A stretch of DNA of 64,000 bases, taken from assembly GCA_035653615.1 (NCBI GenBank), contig DASRBN010000040.1, forward strand, positions 38,641-102,640, given 5' to 3'. The notes beneath the pieces were generated by a model. The model was not told where the DNA came from. It saw nothing but the letters and a program-made list of their open reading frames with translations, and did not search any database. Each line of letters starts with the position of its first letter. Position 1 is the stretch's first letter. The position numbers and the translations under genes were made by a program. This document shows positions 35,644 to 43,498 of the stretch, one piece after another. Source of the DNA: Ktedonobacteraceae bacterium. Lineage in GTDB: Bacteria > Chloroflexota > Ktedonobacteria > Ktedonobacterales > Ktedonobacteraceae.

Positions 35644-36303
35644 ATGGATGCACCGTTTGAACAGCCGGGATCATATCACGATGCGGATACTACTAACCCT
35701 CAAGATTATACACATATGATCCTCTATTTACTCAACGTGGGTCAGTCGTTATGCGGGCAAACTCGGGGAGTTCTTGAGCGTCTCTGCCAGGAGGTAGCGC
35801 TGGCTACTCAACAACGCGCTCGCCTGCTGTTACGCTACCAGCGGTTTCCTGACGTAGCGGATTCATCCTCTTCCACAATGGAGGTAAATTTTCCTGTGCA
35901 GTTTCGAGACCGGACGTATGGGACAGTGTCTATCGCAGCTGATGGCACAGATCCGACGCGCCCGGCGTTGCCCCTGCCTGTGGGACACGTGTTAGCTCAG
36001 GTGTGCAGCTGGATGCTGTACGCTTTTGAGGTGACGGCCCTCCTGGACGGTGTGCCAAAAGCAACCGAATCGTCAATAGATAAGACGCTGACAAAGCGCG
36101 AGAGAGAAGTGCTGGCGTTGATGTGCCGCGGGTACGATCAAAAGGCTATCGCCAAAGAGTTAGGCGTTACTGTGGCGACGGTGAGCAAGCACCAGCAGAA
36201 TATTTATGAACAATTGGGGGTACATAACACCCATGATGCGCTCCAGGTAGCTTTTCAGGCCGGCCTCTTCTCTCCTCTTGAAGAATTCCTGGATTCCTGG
36301 TAG
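35644..36303 (+). CDS. LuxR-family transcriptional regulator, 219 aa
   Basis: Seen: an N-terminal GAF-like half (about 15-135, with VNFPVQFRDRTYGTVSIAAD) and a C-terminal LuxR helix-turn-helix (LTKREREVLALMCRGYDQKA, then AKELGVTVATVSKHQQNIYEQL). No receiver aspartate pattern, so this is not a classic response regulator; the N-terminal half may bind a small ligand. The GAAC-N4-GTTC palindrome just upstream suggests its own regulation by damage or by itself. It faces the same way as the small gene at 36522. Confidence 0.85.
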   Translation: MDAPFEQPGSYHDADTTNPQDYTHMILYLLNVGQSLCGQTRGVLERLCQEVALATQQRARLLLRYQRFPDVADSSSSTMEVNFPVQFRDRTYGTVSIAADGTDPTRPALPLPVGHVLAQVCSWMLYAFEVTALLDGVPKATESSIDKTLTKREREVLALMCRGYDQKAIAKELGVTVATVSKHQQNIYEQLGVHNTHDALQVAFQAGLFSPLEEFLDSW

Positions 36304-36435
36304 ACCCCAGGAAGGACGGGCATGATGCACTGACTGAAAAGCCTCAATGACAGGTGGCAGAGGTGACCTCTCATTGCCTGATTCGTTTGCCAAAGATCAT
36401 CAGCGTATTTCCGCAATCCTTGCGCTTCTAAAGAA

Positions 36436-36464
36436 TAGACAGGTGCGAACTTTTGTTCTATAAT
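36436..36464 (+). promoter_or_regulatory. promoter with an embedded LexA-like box
   Basis: TAGACA (36436-36441), 17 bp, TATAAT (36459-36464). The spacer contains CGAACTTTTGTTCT (36446-36459), a GAAC-N4-GTTC palindrome in the position where LexA blocks transcription. The promoter rules out translation from the in-frame ATG at 36453, which lies before the -10. Confidence 0.6.
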
Positions 36465-36521
36465 AGTGATAACAACCGCGTTCTATATCACCAGAAAAAC
36501 TGGCTAAGAAAGAGATTACCC

Positions 36522-36857
36522 ATGTTGCGTGACGTACTTCGTGAACCATGGACATATCAGGAAGAGGCTGAGCAGGAGGAGCCTACCGGCACTCTTCGCC
36601 TGGGATATCAGCAGGCATTTTTGCAGGGAGTGCAGCAGGCCCAGAAAGAATTACTACAGGAACTGCGCCAGATACTGCTGAAGATCGTGCGCCTGCGCTT
36701 TCCTGTTGCCATACGCCTGGTAAAAAAGCAGATTGCTGGCATCGAGGATGCGAGTATTTTGCGCGATTTGGTCATCAAAATGAGCATCGCGCAATCCATC
36801 GAAGAAGCCGTCATGTTACTGCTGGAAGTCGATGAGGATGAGGGCGAGGACGAATAA
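36522..36857 (+). CDS. small protein resembling the C-terminal part of Rpn/DUF4351-type nucleases, 111 aa
   Basis: Seen: a Glu-rich start, a helical GYQQAFLQGVQQAQKELLQEL segment, then RLRFPVAIRLVKKQIAGIED and SIEEAVMLLLEVDEDEGEDE. This pattern recalls the tail that follows the PD-(D/E)XK domain in Rpn-type recombination-promoting nucleases, but the nuclease domain itself is absent. The start at 36522 follows from the promoter position (36436-36464). The family likeness is weak; control by a LexA-like box is the more solid observation. Confidence 0.6.
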   Translation: MLRDVLREPWTYQEEAEQEEPTGTLRLGYQQAFLQGVQQAQKELLQELRQILLKIVRLRFPVAIRLVKKQIAGIEDASILRDLVIKMSIAQSIEEAVMLLLEVDEDEGEDE

Positions 36858-36860
36858 ATC

Positions 36861-38207
36861 CTAGATATTCCAGGCTTTCTTATTCAGAAGCCTTTCCTTC
36901 GAACCCTGGAGCATTGCCAGTGTTTGCTTTGCTATTGTGAAGAGCAAAGGTGCTGCCAGGTAAACAAATAGCGCCAGGCTCAACAAGATGTATAGCTTAT
37001 CGTTATGTAAGAGTGGCTTCGGCGCTATGATGGGGTGCCAGAGAACGCTATACAGCGGATGGTAGTGGCACAGGTATTCAAGAGCGTAGTTGTGAGCAAC
37101 ACAGATATTGCTCAGCCCAAACTGATCGTAAATGGCTCCATTGATACCTATCCAGAGTGAGAAAGCCAGGAAGAGCAGCGTTAAAAGATTTCCCAGTAGC
37201 GAATTGCTGGTGCTACGCAGGCGTACTGCAAGCACGAAAGAGGCGGGAATCGAGGCGAAGAGAAAAAACCTGGGTCCCCAGAACCATCCGCCGTACCATG
37301 CCCACCACGATGAATAGACCAGTATCAAACCCACCAGGAAGCATATCCATAGTTGGTAGGCCTGGAATAATTGCTTATTGTTTTCTCCTTGCAACTTCCA
37401 GAGATAGTTTTTGACGGGCAGCAGCAGGGCGGGTGCAAAGAAGATCAGCCCTTTGCCGAACGAAAAAAGGATGGAGATCAGGCCAAGCCAGAAAGGTGTG
37501 CTGAATGCCTGATTGCCATACCCACTGTTAAAAGGGCTGCCACGGCGAATCCAGGACTCGGCGAGGATCAGCACTACAGCGGCTATAAATACGAGGAGAT
37601 ATCTTACGCGGCGCTTCTGAAAGATATGTCCCAGGACGACAAGGCCAAGTCCAACCAGGCTGGCGGGCGTATTAACCACCCCCAGCACGACGGCTGCCCA
37701 TCCGCCGGCTTCCGATCTCAGCAGCGCTACCAGGATGCCCATTCCGACCATTAAAGCGGTGAATACCTCGCCTCCAAAGTAGGTCACGTGGTTCCCGAAC
37801 ATGGAGCCTATGATCAGTATAAGAAAGAATTTGCGCAGTACGCCGGCATCCATGCGATTTCGCAACATTACATACGTAATCAACATTACCGCGGCCAGCA
37901 GAAAAATGTTATATTTTTCCTGCCATTGCAATGAAAATCCTGATAGTCTGTCGATGACCCACAGTGGCGAGGAGAATAAAGGGCCAACGATTGAATAGCT
38001 CATGTGTGATATCTGGCCATGTTGTAGCAGGCTTACAACCGCTTTAAAGCGCACGGTGCCATCCAGAAAGTAACGCTGTGGCAGCCATTGAAACATGGCA
38101 AAGATGCCCATCCCAATCAGGCATAGCTCGATTACTTCGAAGAGTAGCTTTTTGGATAGTCCATGAACAGGTTGTTCCTGCTCTGCCGGAATAGTTTCGA
38201 CTGCCAA
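36861..38207 (-). CDS. polytopic membrane protein (glycosyltransferase-like), 448 aa
   Basis: Seen: about ten hydrophobic segments spread over the length, a short charged N-terminus and an early DGTVRFKAVVSLLQHGQISH loop. Aromatic-rich loops (YSSWWAWYGGWFWGPRFF) and a conserved-looking acidic/Arg pair resemble GT-C-type or DUF2029-type enzymes using polyprenyl-linked sugars, but no diagnostic motif was found. Calling it a glycosyltransferase is a guess; a membrane protein is certain. Convergent with the preceding small gene (three bases apart). Confidence 0.75.
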   Translation of the reverse strand: MAVETIPAEQEQPVHGLSKKLLFEVIELCLIGMGIFAMFQWLPQRYFLDGTVRFKAVVSLLQHGQISHMSYSIVGPLFSSPLWVIDRLSGFSLQWQEKYNIFLLAAVMLITYVMLRNRMDAGVLRKFFLILIIGSMFGNHVTYFGGEVFTALMVGMGILVALLRSEAGGWAAVVLGVVNTPASLVGLGLVVLGHIFQKRRVRYLLVFIAAVVLILAESWIRRGSPFNSGYGNQAFSTPFWLGLISILFSFGKGLIFFAPALLLPVKNYLWKLQGENNKQLFQAYQLWICFLVGLILVYSSWWAWYGGWFWGPRFFLFASIPASFVLAVRLRSTSNSLLGNLLTLLFLAFSLWIGINGAIYDQFGLSNICVAHNYALEYLCHYHPLYSVLWHPIIAPKPLLHNDKLYILLSLALFVYLAAPLLFTIAKQTLAMLQGSKERLLNKKAWNI

Positions 38208-38390
38208 AGGTGCTCTCTCTTTCTTTTAAATGTTAGTCCTCTCCTACCGGTACAAGACGCTCTTTCAAAGCTAAGGTAACTTGCTGGCCGGCTTCTGGTA
38301 TTTCTTATTCCTGCCGTATCGCACCTGCGTGATAGCTAATCTTTGTCTCGTCATCTACGGAGCCAGTAAGGGGCTCGCGGAGATAAACCA

Positions 38391-38420
38391 TTGCTTCATG
38401 TGTTACTATTATCCTATAGT
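38391..38420 (+). promoter_or_regulatory. promoter for the 134-aa gene, possibly leaderless
   Basis: TTGCTT (38391-38396), 18 bp, TATAGT (38415-38420). The first ATG of the gene (38430) lies about at the expected transcription start, and no ribosome site precedes it, so the message may be leaderless. Confidence 0.45.
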
Positions 38421-38429
38421 TAAAAGTAT

Positions 38430-38834
38430 ATGATGAAGAAAACCATGGAGCCAATGATGCCCGGAACTTTTGCGGAATTATATGCCCCTCTACTGAAAGA
38501 AGTGTTTACGACAAAGGCCCAACAGATGCTGTCTGCCGGCGCCGATGGCTTAATAACCGCGCGTGCTTACGCGGAACGGGGCAAACCCGAATTTGCCCTG
38601 GCTTTTTTATTGTTGATAGAACTGCCCGAAGACGAGAAGCGCGAACTCTTCGCTTATGCTTATGAACGTCGTGCCGTACTATCTGAGGAAAAGGCCGCGC
38701 AATATACGCTCCAGTTCCATAGGCCTTTTCCGCTCATCAAGCTGGAAGCGCAAAAAGACCGTATGACTGCTCGCTCCATTCGTGAAGGCAAGCGCGTGCG
38801 AGGCAACACAACCCGTGTTCCTCCCGTTACTTAG
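38430..38834 (+). CDS. unknown protein, 134 aa
   Basis: No family recognised. Seen: a mostly helical protein with LLKEVFTTKAQQMLSAGADGLITARAYAERGKPEFALAFLLLIEL (split) resembling a helical-repeat, then a basic tail (MTARSIREGKRVRGNTTR). Several in-frame ATG codons near the start (38430, 38433, 38445) leave the true start open; 38430 fits a leaderless message. Confidence 0.65.
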   Translation: MMKKTMEPMMPGTFAELYAPLLKEVFTTKAQQMLSAGADGLITARAYAERGKPEFALAFLLLIELPEDEKRELFAYAYERRAVLSEEKAAQYTLQFHRPFPLIKLEAQKDRMTARSIREGKRVRGNTTRVPPVT

Positions 38835-39029
38835 AATGCAACCAGGCCGAATCCTGCAATGTGTTAGAAGCTCTGGCTTTCCAAACGTAATATATTGTGT
38901 GCGAAATGTGAACTATTCCACATTCCGCGGCCCCTATCGCATGTTATGATTATCTGGGGTACTGTTGGTCTTTTTTATGCTATCGAGGTTGACGGTCGTT
39001 TTTTCTAAACATAGCTGGATGTTCAAGTT

Positions 39030-42000
39030 ATGGCATATTGTTTAAATCCTAAAAAGAAACATAAGAATCGTGAATTCGCCTCCATTTCCTCACTCACGAA
39101 TACAGGCACGATAGCGCTGGCAGAAGCGAGCGCCGAAAAATCACCGGCCTCGGTCGATGCGCAGGTATCTTGCCAGTATTGTAAGTATTTACTCGAGGGA
39201 GCGCTGCTGGGTGATTGCCGGGTAAGGCGCTGGATTGGTTCGGGCGCATTCGGCGACGTATACGAGGCGGAACAGTTACCGCCATTGCAGCGTCGCGTGG
39301 CCATCAAGGTCATGTCCATTGACCAGGTACTGGATGTCAAAGCTGTCGAACTCTTTGCGCGCGAAGTGGGGGCTATCTCTAAGCTCGATCACCCTAATAT
39401 TTTGCCTGTGATGCGCGTGGGGATGCTGGAAGACGGACGCTCCTACCTGGTAATGAAATATGCCGCTCATGGCTCGCTGCAAAAATACTGCCAATCGACT
39501 CCCCAGAACTTCTCTTTGCTGCCCACTGCTATTCCGGCGGAAGCTTCAGCTCCTCTTGTGGATGCGCCTCAGGTGGAGAATCAGGATACCGTGGCGGTCA
39601 ATCAGCAGGGTAGCGCCTATCAAGACAATCAAACCATTACGCCTCTCGATCCTGAACAGCCAGAGCGGGTAGCTGGCGAGGGCGCGCGAGAGATTCTTCG
39701 CTCCGCTCAGAATGACATGCAGCGGACATGTCATTCTGAGCGGAGCGAAGAATCTCAACCCGATTCTATTACCGGCCACGAAACAATCGCCAGTAGCGAA
39801 ACATCCGACTTAAAAGAAGACAGCGTCGAGGGCGATCAGATGGCAGTGCCGCAAGCAGCAGAATCGACGACGCTGACACCGCGGCTCCTGCTGCCATATA
39901 TCGAGCAGGCATCGGAGGCCCTACAATATGCTCATGATCATGGCATAATTCACCTGGATGTCAAGCCTGCTAACCTGTTGCTCGATGGCGATGATCGCCT
40001 CATGCTGGCTGATTTTGGCGTTTCCGCGCTGCTCGATGGCTATACCCACGCCTCTTTGCACGCTTACGTCGGCACTCCTCTCTATACCGCGCCGGAGCAA
40101 TGGTTGGAGCAGCCACGCGCCGCCAGCGACCAGTATGCGCTGGCCATCACCTGTTACCAACTGCTCAGCGGGCACGCTCCATTTACAGGCAACCTGTATT
40201 CCATCATGCATGGGCACCTGCAAATTCCTCCTCCTCCTCTACGCGAATTTAACCCATTGATCCCATCTGAGGTGGAAGCCGTTATTTTGCGCGCTCTTGC
40301 CAAGGAGCCGGGAGACCGCTATAAAGATATGCGCTCGTTCGCTCGCGCTTATCGTGAAGCCCTGGAAGAAGCGGCCAGTGCCAGAACAGATACCTACAGC
40401 CAGTTGCCTGCGCTCGAAAACATTGAGCAGGCAGGCGCTTCCAAAACAGCAGAGGAAGGAGCCACAGCTTTTGATCCCGCGGAAATCTCCACACTTCCTG
40501 AGCCGGCAGCAACGGCGATAAAAGCGCCCGCGGAGAAGGAAATCACAACAGTCAGGCCGGCGGGCGAGTTCGCGGGTGAAGCGAAAGTGATGGTAGGGCA
40601 ATCAGGACAATCGGCGTCACGGCGGGGCGGTAGGGGCCGATTGATCGCGCCCAGCGCCGATTCACCGGCCCCGCGTCCGGTTTACCGCACGCTGGCCCTT
40701 GCGCTGCTCGTACTGCTGCTCCTGGGCGGTGCCGCGCTAGGGTTGGTGCGTGTGAGCCAGCCTTGCCTGCTTGGAGTCTGCCCTGTCATGCAGCTAAGCA
40801 CACACGAGGTGAACCTGGTCAATGATGGCTCGCAGCCGGTCAGAATCTCGAATACGGGCAGTTCCGATTTGCGCTGGCAAGCATCCATCGTGAATAGCCA
40901 GAATTTAGCATGGCTGGCGCTTTCTGTATCTATGGGAACGCTTGCCCCGGGTAAAACAGCCGGATTTACTATCAAGGCAGGTACTGCAAGCCTGGCGGAC
41001 GGCGCTTACGCCGCCGTTGTGGAGGTCAGCGGGCAGAATGTGGCCGCCCAGGATATTTATGTGACGGTGAGCGTTCAAAAAGGGCTGGATGCCGTCTCTG
41101 TAGAGAATAGCGGTACTCAATTTTTATACACCCAGGGCAAGCTGCAACCGGCAATACAGAAGATTACGATCATCAATAAGAGCATAGAAGCGCTCGTCTT
41201 CCAGGTAGAGTATACGGAGACGACCTGGCTGACGGTTACCCCTGACCAGGGAGTCTTAGAGCCGGGCAAGTCGACCAGCCTGCTGGTGAATGTGGTCAAT
41301 CCGCAGTTGTTGACGCCAAACAATAACTACCAGACGACCGTGTCACTGATCGGTAAATTGCAAAGCCAGAAGCAAGCGATCGAATTGCAGCGCTATGATT
41401 TTGTCCTGGATGTACCCGCTCCATTGACAACGCCGACTCCAACCGTGACGGCAACGCCGCCCCCGCAGTTCAGTTTTCCCAGTTTTAACGCGCAGGCCCC
41501 CGTTTCGACAGGCGCCCCTGCTACGTTGCGTTCGGGACACAGTATGGTCTGGGATGACTATGACAATCTTGTACTCGTCTTTGGTGGCATCGATGGTAGT
41601 GGTCATCTGCTCAATGATCTCTGGTCCTACAGTCCTGAAACGGGACAATGGAAACAACTGACCCCGGCAGGCGCCGCGGGTGCTTGCAGTAATGGGGATA
41701 GCGGTGTACCGCCTCCACGTATGAATGCGGCCATGGTCTGGGATAGCGCGGATCAGCAAGTGCTGCTGTATGGTGGTTTGGGAGCGAATAATCATTATCT
41801 TGGCGACCTGTGGTCCTTTTCACTAAGTACAGGCGCCTGGACTGCCATTGCGTGTTCTGACAACGGGCCGGGAGTTCGTGCGACCGGTGCGGTATGGAAT
41901 GGCAGCCAAATGCTCGTGCTGGGTGGGATGAATAAGTACGGCCTGCTCTCGGATTTCTGGGCGTATACTCCTGGCTCAAATGGCGGCTGGCAGGAACTTG

Positions 42001-42470
42001 CAACTACCACTCCCCTTGGCCAGCGTACCTACTCGACTATGGTCTGGGATAGCAGCGATAGCCGCTTGTATGTGTTCGGCGGGCTTGACATCAATGGCCT
42101 GCAGGAGAACGATTTCTATGCATACAGCGCAAGCAAAGGGTGGTCCTCGATTACGCCAAAGACATCGGATAATCCGCTACCCCGGCAGCAGGGCATTGGG
42201 GCCTGGGATAGCAGAGACCATCTTTTGTTGCTGATGGGCGGCTGGGAAAACGGTCAATCCGAACCTTTCTGGGGCCTCTGGGCATACGATCCCAAACAGA
42301 ATGCCTGGGATTTATTGACTCCCCTGGACAGCCATGGAAACCACATTATACCCGGACGAACCGCGTCGACGATGGTGTGGGATGCGGCAGACCGCCGCGC
42401 CTATATCTATGCTGGCGCGGGCAATGGCAGGTACGGCAGCAGTTTGAACGATCTGTGGACGATCTCGTAG
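39030..42470 (+). CDS. membrane Ser/Thr kinase with extracellular Kelch propeller and in-frame repeat insertions, 1146 aa
   Basis: Seen: a Cys pair near residue 48, kinase N-lobe (WIGSGAFGDVYEAE, VAIKVMS), then an insertion of about 115 residues before the C-lobe (HLDVKPANLLL, LADFGVSAL, GTPLYTAPEQW). The catalytic loop is HLD, not HRD, so this is a non-RD kinase with catalytic Asp and Lys kept. After a second linker comes one membrane helix (LALALLVLLLLGGAALGLV, about 550-568), two Ig-like modules, and a Kelch propeller (HSMVWDDYDNLVLVFGG, NDLWSYSPETGQW repeats). Both linkers contain dispersed DNA repeats translated in frame: family A at residues 221-243 and family B at about 534-550. Confidence 0.92.
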   Translation: MAYCLNPKKKHKNREFASISSLTNTGTIALAEASAEKSPASVDAQVSCQYCKYLLEGALLGDCRVRRWIGSGAFGDVYEAEQLPPLQRRVAIKVMSIDQVLDVKAVELFAREVGAISKLDHPNILPVMRVGMLEDGRSYLVMKYAAHGSLQKYCQSTPQNFSLLPTAIPAEASAPLVDAPQVENQDTVAVNQQGSAYQDNQTITPLDPEQPERVAGEGAREILRSAQNDMQRTCHSERSEESQPDSITGHETIASSETSDLKEDSVEGDQMAVPQAAESTTLTPRLLLPYIEQASEALQYAHDHGIIHLDVKPANLLLDGDDRLMLADFGVSALLDGYTHASLHAYVGTPLYTAPEQWLEQPRAASDQYALAITCYQLLSGHAPFTGNLYSIMHGHLQIPPPPLREFNPLIPSEVEAVILRALAKEPGDRYKDMRSFARAYREALEEAASARTDTYSQLPALENIEQAGASKTAEEGATAFDPAEISTLPEPAATAIKAPAEKEITTVRPAGEFAGEAKVMVGQSGQSASRRGGRGRLIAPSADSPAPRPVYRTLALALLVLLLLGGAALGLVRVSQPCLLGVCPVMQLSTHEVNLVNDGSQPVRISNTGSSDLRWQASIVNSQNLAWLALSVSMGTLAPGKTAGFTIKAGTASLADGAYAAVVEVSGQNVAAQDIYVTVSVQKGLDAVSVENSGTQFLYTQGKLQPAIQKITIINKSIEALVFQVEYTETTWLTVTPDQGVLEPGKSTSLLVNVVNPQLLTPNNNYQTTVSLIGKLQSQKQAIELQRYDFVLDVPAPLTTPTPTVTATPPPQFSFPSFNAQAPVSTGAPATLRSGHSMVWDDYDNLVLVFGGIDGSGHLLNDLWSYSPETGQWKQLTPAGAAGACSNGDSGVPPPRMNAAMVWDSADQQVLLYGGLGANNHYLGDLWSFSLSTGAWTAIACSDNGPGVRATGAVWNGSQMLVLGGMNKYGLLSDFWAYTPGSNGGWQELATTTPLGQRTYSTMVWDSSDSRLYVFGGLDINGLQENDFYAYSASKGWSSITPKTSDNPLPRQQGIGAWDSRDHLLLLMGGWENGQSEPFWGLWAYDPKQNAWDLLTPLDSHGNHIIPGRTASTMVWDAADRRAYIYAGAGNGRYGSSLNDLWTIS
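39690..39756. repeat. family A palindrome inside the kinase coding sequence
   Basis: Perfect 30-bp arms (39690-39719 and 39727-39756) with a 7-bp spacer. Translated in frame as REILRSAQNDMQRTCHSERS followed by EESQ, it lies in the loop between kinase lobes, keeping the frame. Confidence 0.88.
40631..40677. repeat. family B repeat inside the kinase coding sequence
   Basis: GTAGGGGCCGATTGATCG at 40631 and GCCGATTCACCGGCCCCG ending near 40676. Translated as GRGRLIAPSADSPAPRP directly before the membrane helix. Confidence 0.8.
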
Positions 42471-42600
42471 GGGCCGGATTATGAATTTTTACCAGCAAAA
42501 TCGACAATTCAAGTGGCCCCAACTGTGTCATGCTGCTTCCCGATTTTGTTCGTGAACGTTCATCATCGGCGGTGGGCGCGATCAATCGGCCCCTATATAG
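42468..42600. repeat. long composite family B repeat between convergent genes
   Basis: Begins GTAGGGGCCGGATTATGAA at the kinase stop and ends GATCAATCGGCCCCTATATA at the GNAT stop, with an inner inverted element (GATGAATTT-like and GTTCATCATCGG). It fills the gap between the two genes and supplies part of both 3' ends. Confidence 0.65.
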
Positions 42601-43498
42601 CGAAGATGCGCTCGTGATATTGTGTCTCGAAGCCAAGCCCGCGATAGACGTTATAGCCCTCGGGCGAGGATTGCAGGCACGCGTAACGGTAGCCGCGCGC
42701 TCGTGCCTCTAGAAGAGGGAGCAGCGTGATGGCAGTACCCAATCCTCGACCGCGAACGGCAGGCGCCGTACTGACATCGTAGATACCGGCCATATTGTCC
42801 GTCAGCAATAGGGTGGAAGATGTGACGGGCTCCCCATCCAGGTAGCCGACATAATGGAGAAATGGCCCGGCGGGATCAAATCCAGCTCGCGTATATGCTT
42901 CATAATAGATTTCTGCAGTCGCGAGGGTCATCTCGAAGCCCGCGACTGTCGCCCGGTACCATTGCGCAAAACTCGCGCCGTCGTTAACCCGCTCTATCAG
43001 CAGTCCAGCCGGCACCCGTGGGGGCCGGTTCACCGCGCCCACCGCCGATTGATCGGCCCCGTTCCCCTCTGACCCGGACAAAGCAGCGCCCAACGCATCT
43101 GCATCCGCCTCTCCCACCGTCGATTCATCGGCCCACGCAGGCAATGTATGCAGGTCTACCAGCATATGGGGACGGTTATTCACCTGCTTCAAGCCATTTG
43201 CGAGCAGGTGGCTGGGAAGATCAACAGGCCGGCTAGAGGGTAAGACGAGCCATCCCAGAGGCCTGCCGTTTGACTTGAAGCTATCTACCAACGCCTGAAC
43301 TCGTGCCGCGGCAGTCTCAGACGAGAGCTGTGTGCGCAGCACCGTATTCCACCCTGGAAACTTGCTGCTGACCGCCCATGTCAACTCAGGATCGCTGAAG
43401 AGTTGAAAATGGGGTAGGGGAACCAGGCCAAGCAGGAAATAAGCCAGGAAGTTCTCTTCCATTGCCGCGTGCAGGTCAGATATGTTCTGTGTCATCAT
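42593..43498 (-). CDS. GNAT acetyltransferase with family B repeats in frame, 301 aa
   Basis: Seen: an N-terminal half related to acetyltransferases (PLPHFQLFSDPELTWAVSSK), and a C-terminal GNAT domain with the acetyl-CoA loop VRGRGLGTAITLLPL and GYRYACLQSSPEGYNVYRGLGF. The linker around residues 120-162 holds two family B pieces, read as DESTVGEAD and QSAVGAVNRPPRVP. The start codon overlaps the NagZ stop (ATGA), so both are cotranslated and the protein may modify an amino sugar or cell-wall fragment; that is inference from context. Confidence 0.85.
   Translation of the reverse strand: MMTQNISDLHAAMEENFLAYFLLGLVPLPHFQLFSDPELTWAVSSKFPGWNTVLRTQLSSETAAARVQALVDSFKSNGRPLGWLVLPSSRPVDLPSHLLANGLKQVNNRPHMLVDLHTLPAWADESTVGEADADALGAALSGSEGNGADQSAVGAVNRPPRVPAGLLIERVNDGASFAQWYRATVAGFEMTLATAEIYYEAYTRAGFDPAGPFLHYVGYLDGEPVTSSTLLLTDNMAGIYDVSTAPAVRGRGLGTAITLLPLLEARARGYRYACLQSSPEGYNVYRGLGFETQYHERIFAI
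43018..43137. repeat. two family B pieces in the GNAT gene
   Basis: 43018-43062 (GGGGCCGGTTCACCGCGCCC ... GATTGATCGGCCCC) and 43112-43137 (CCACCGTCGATTCATCGGCC). Both keep the reading frame of the acetyltransferase. Confidence 0.75.
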
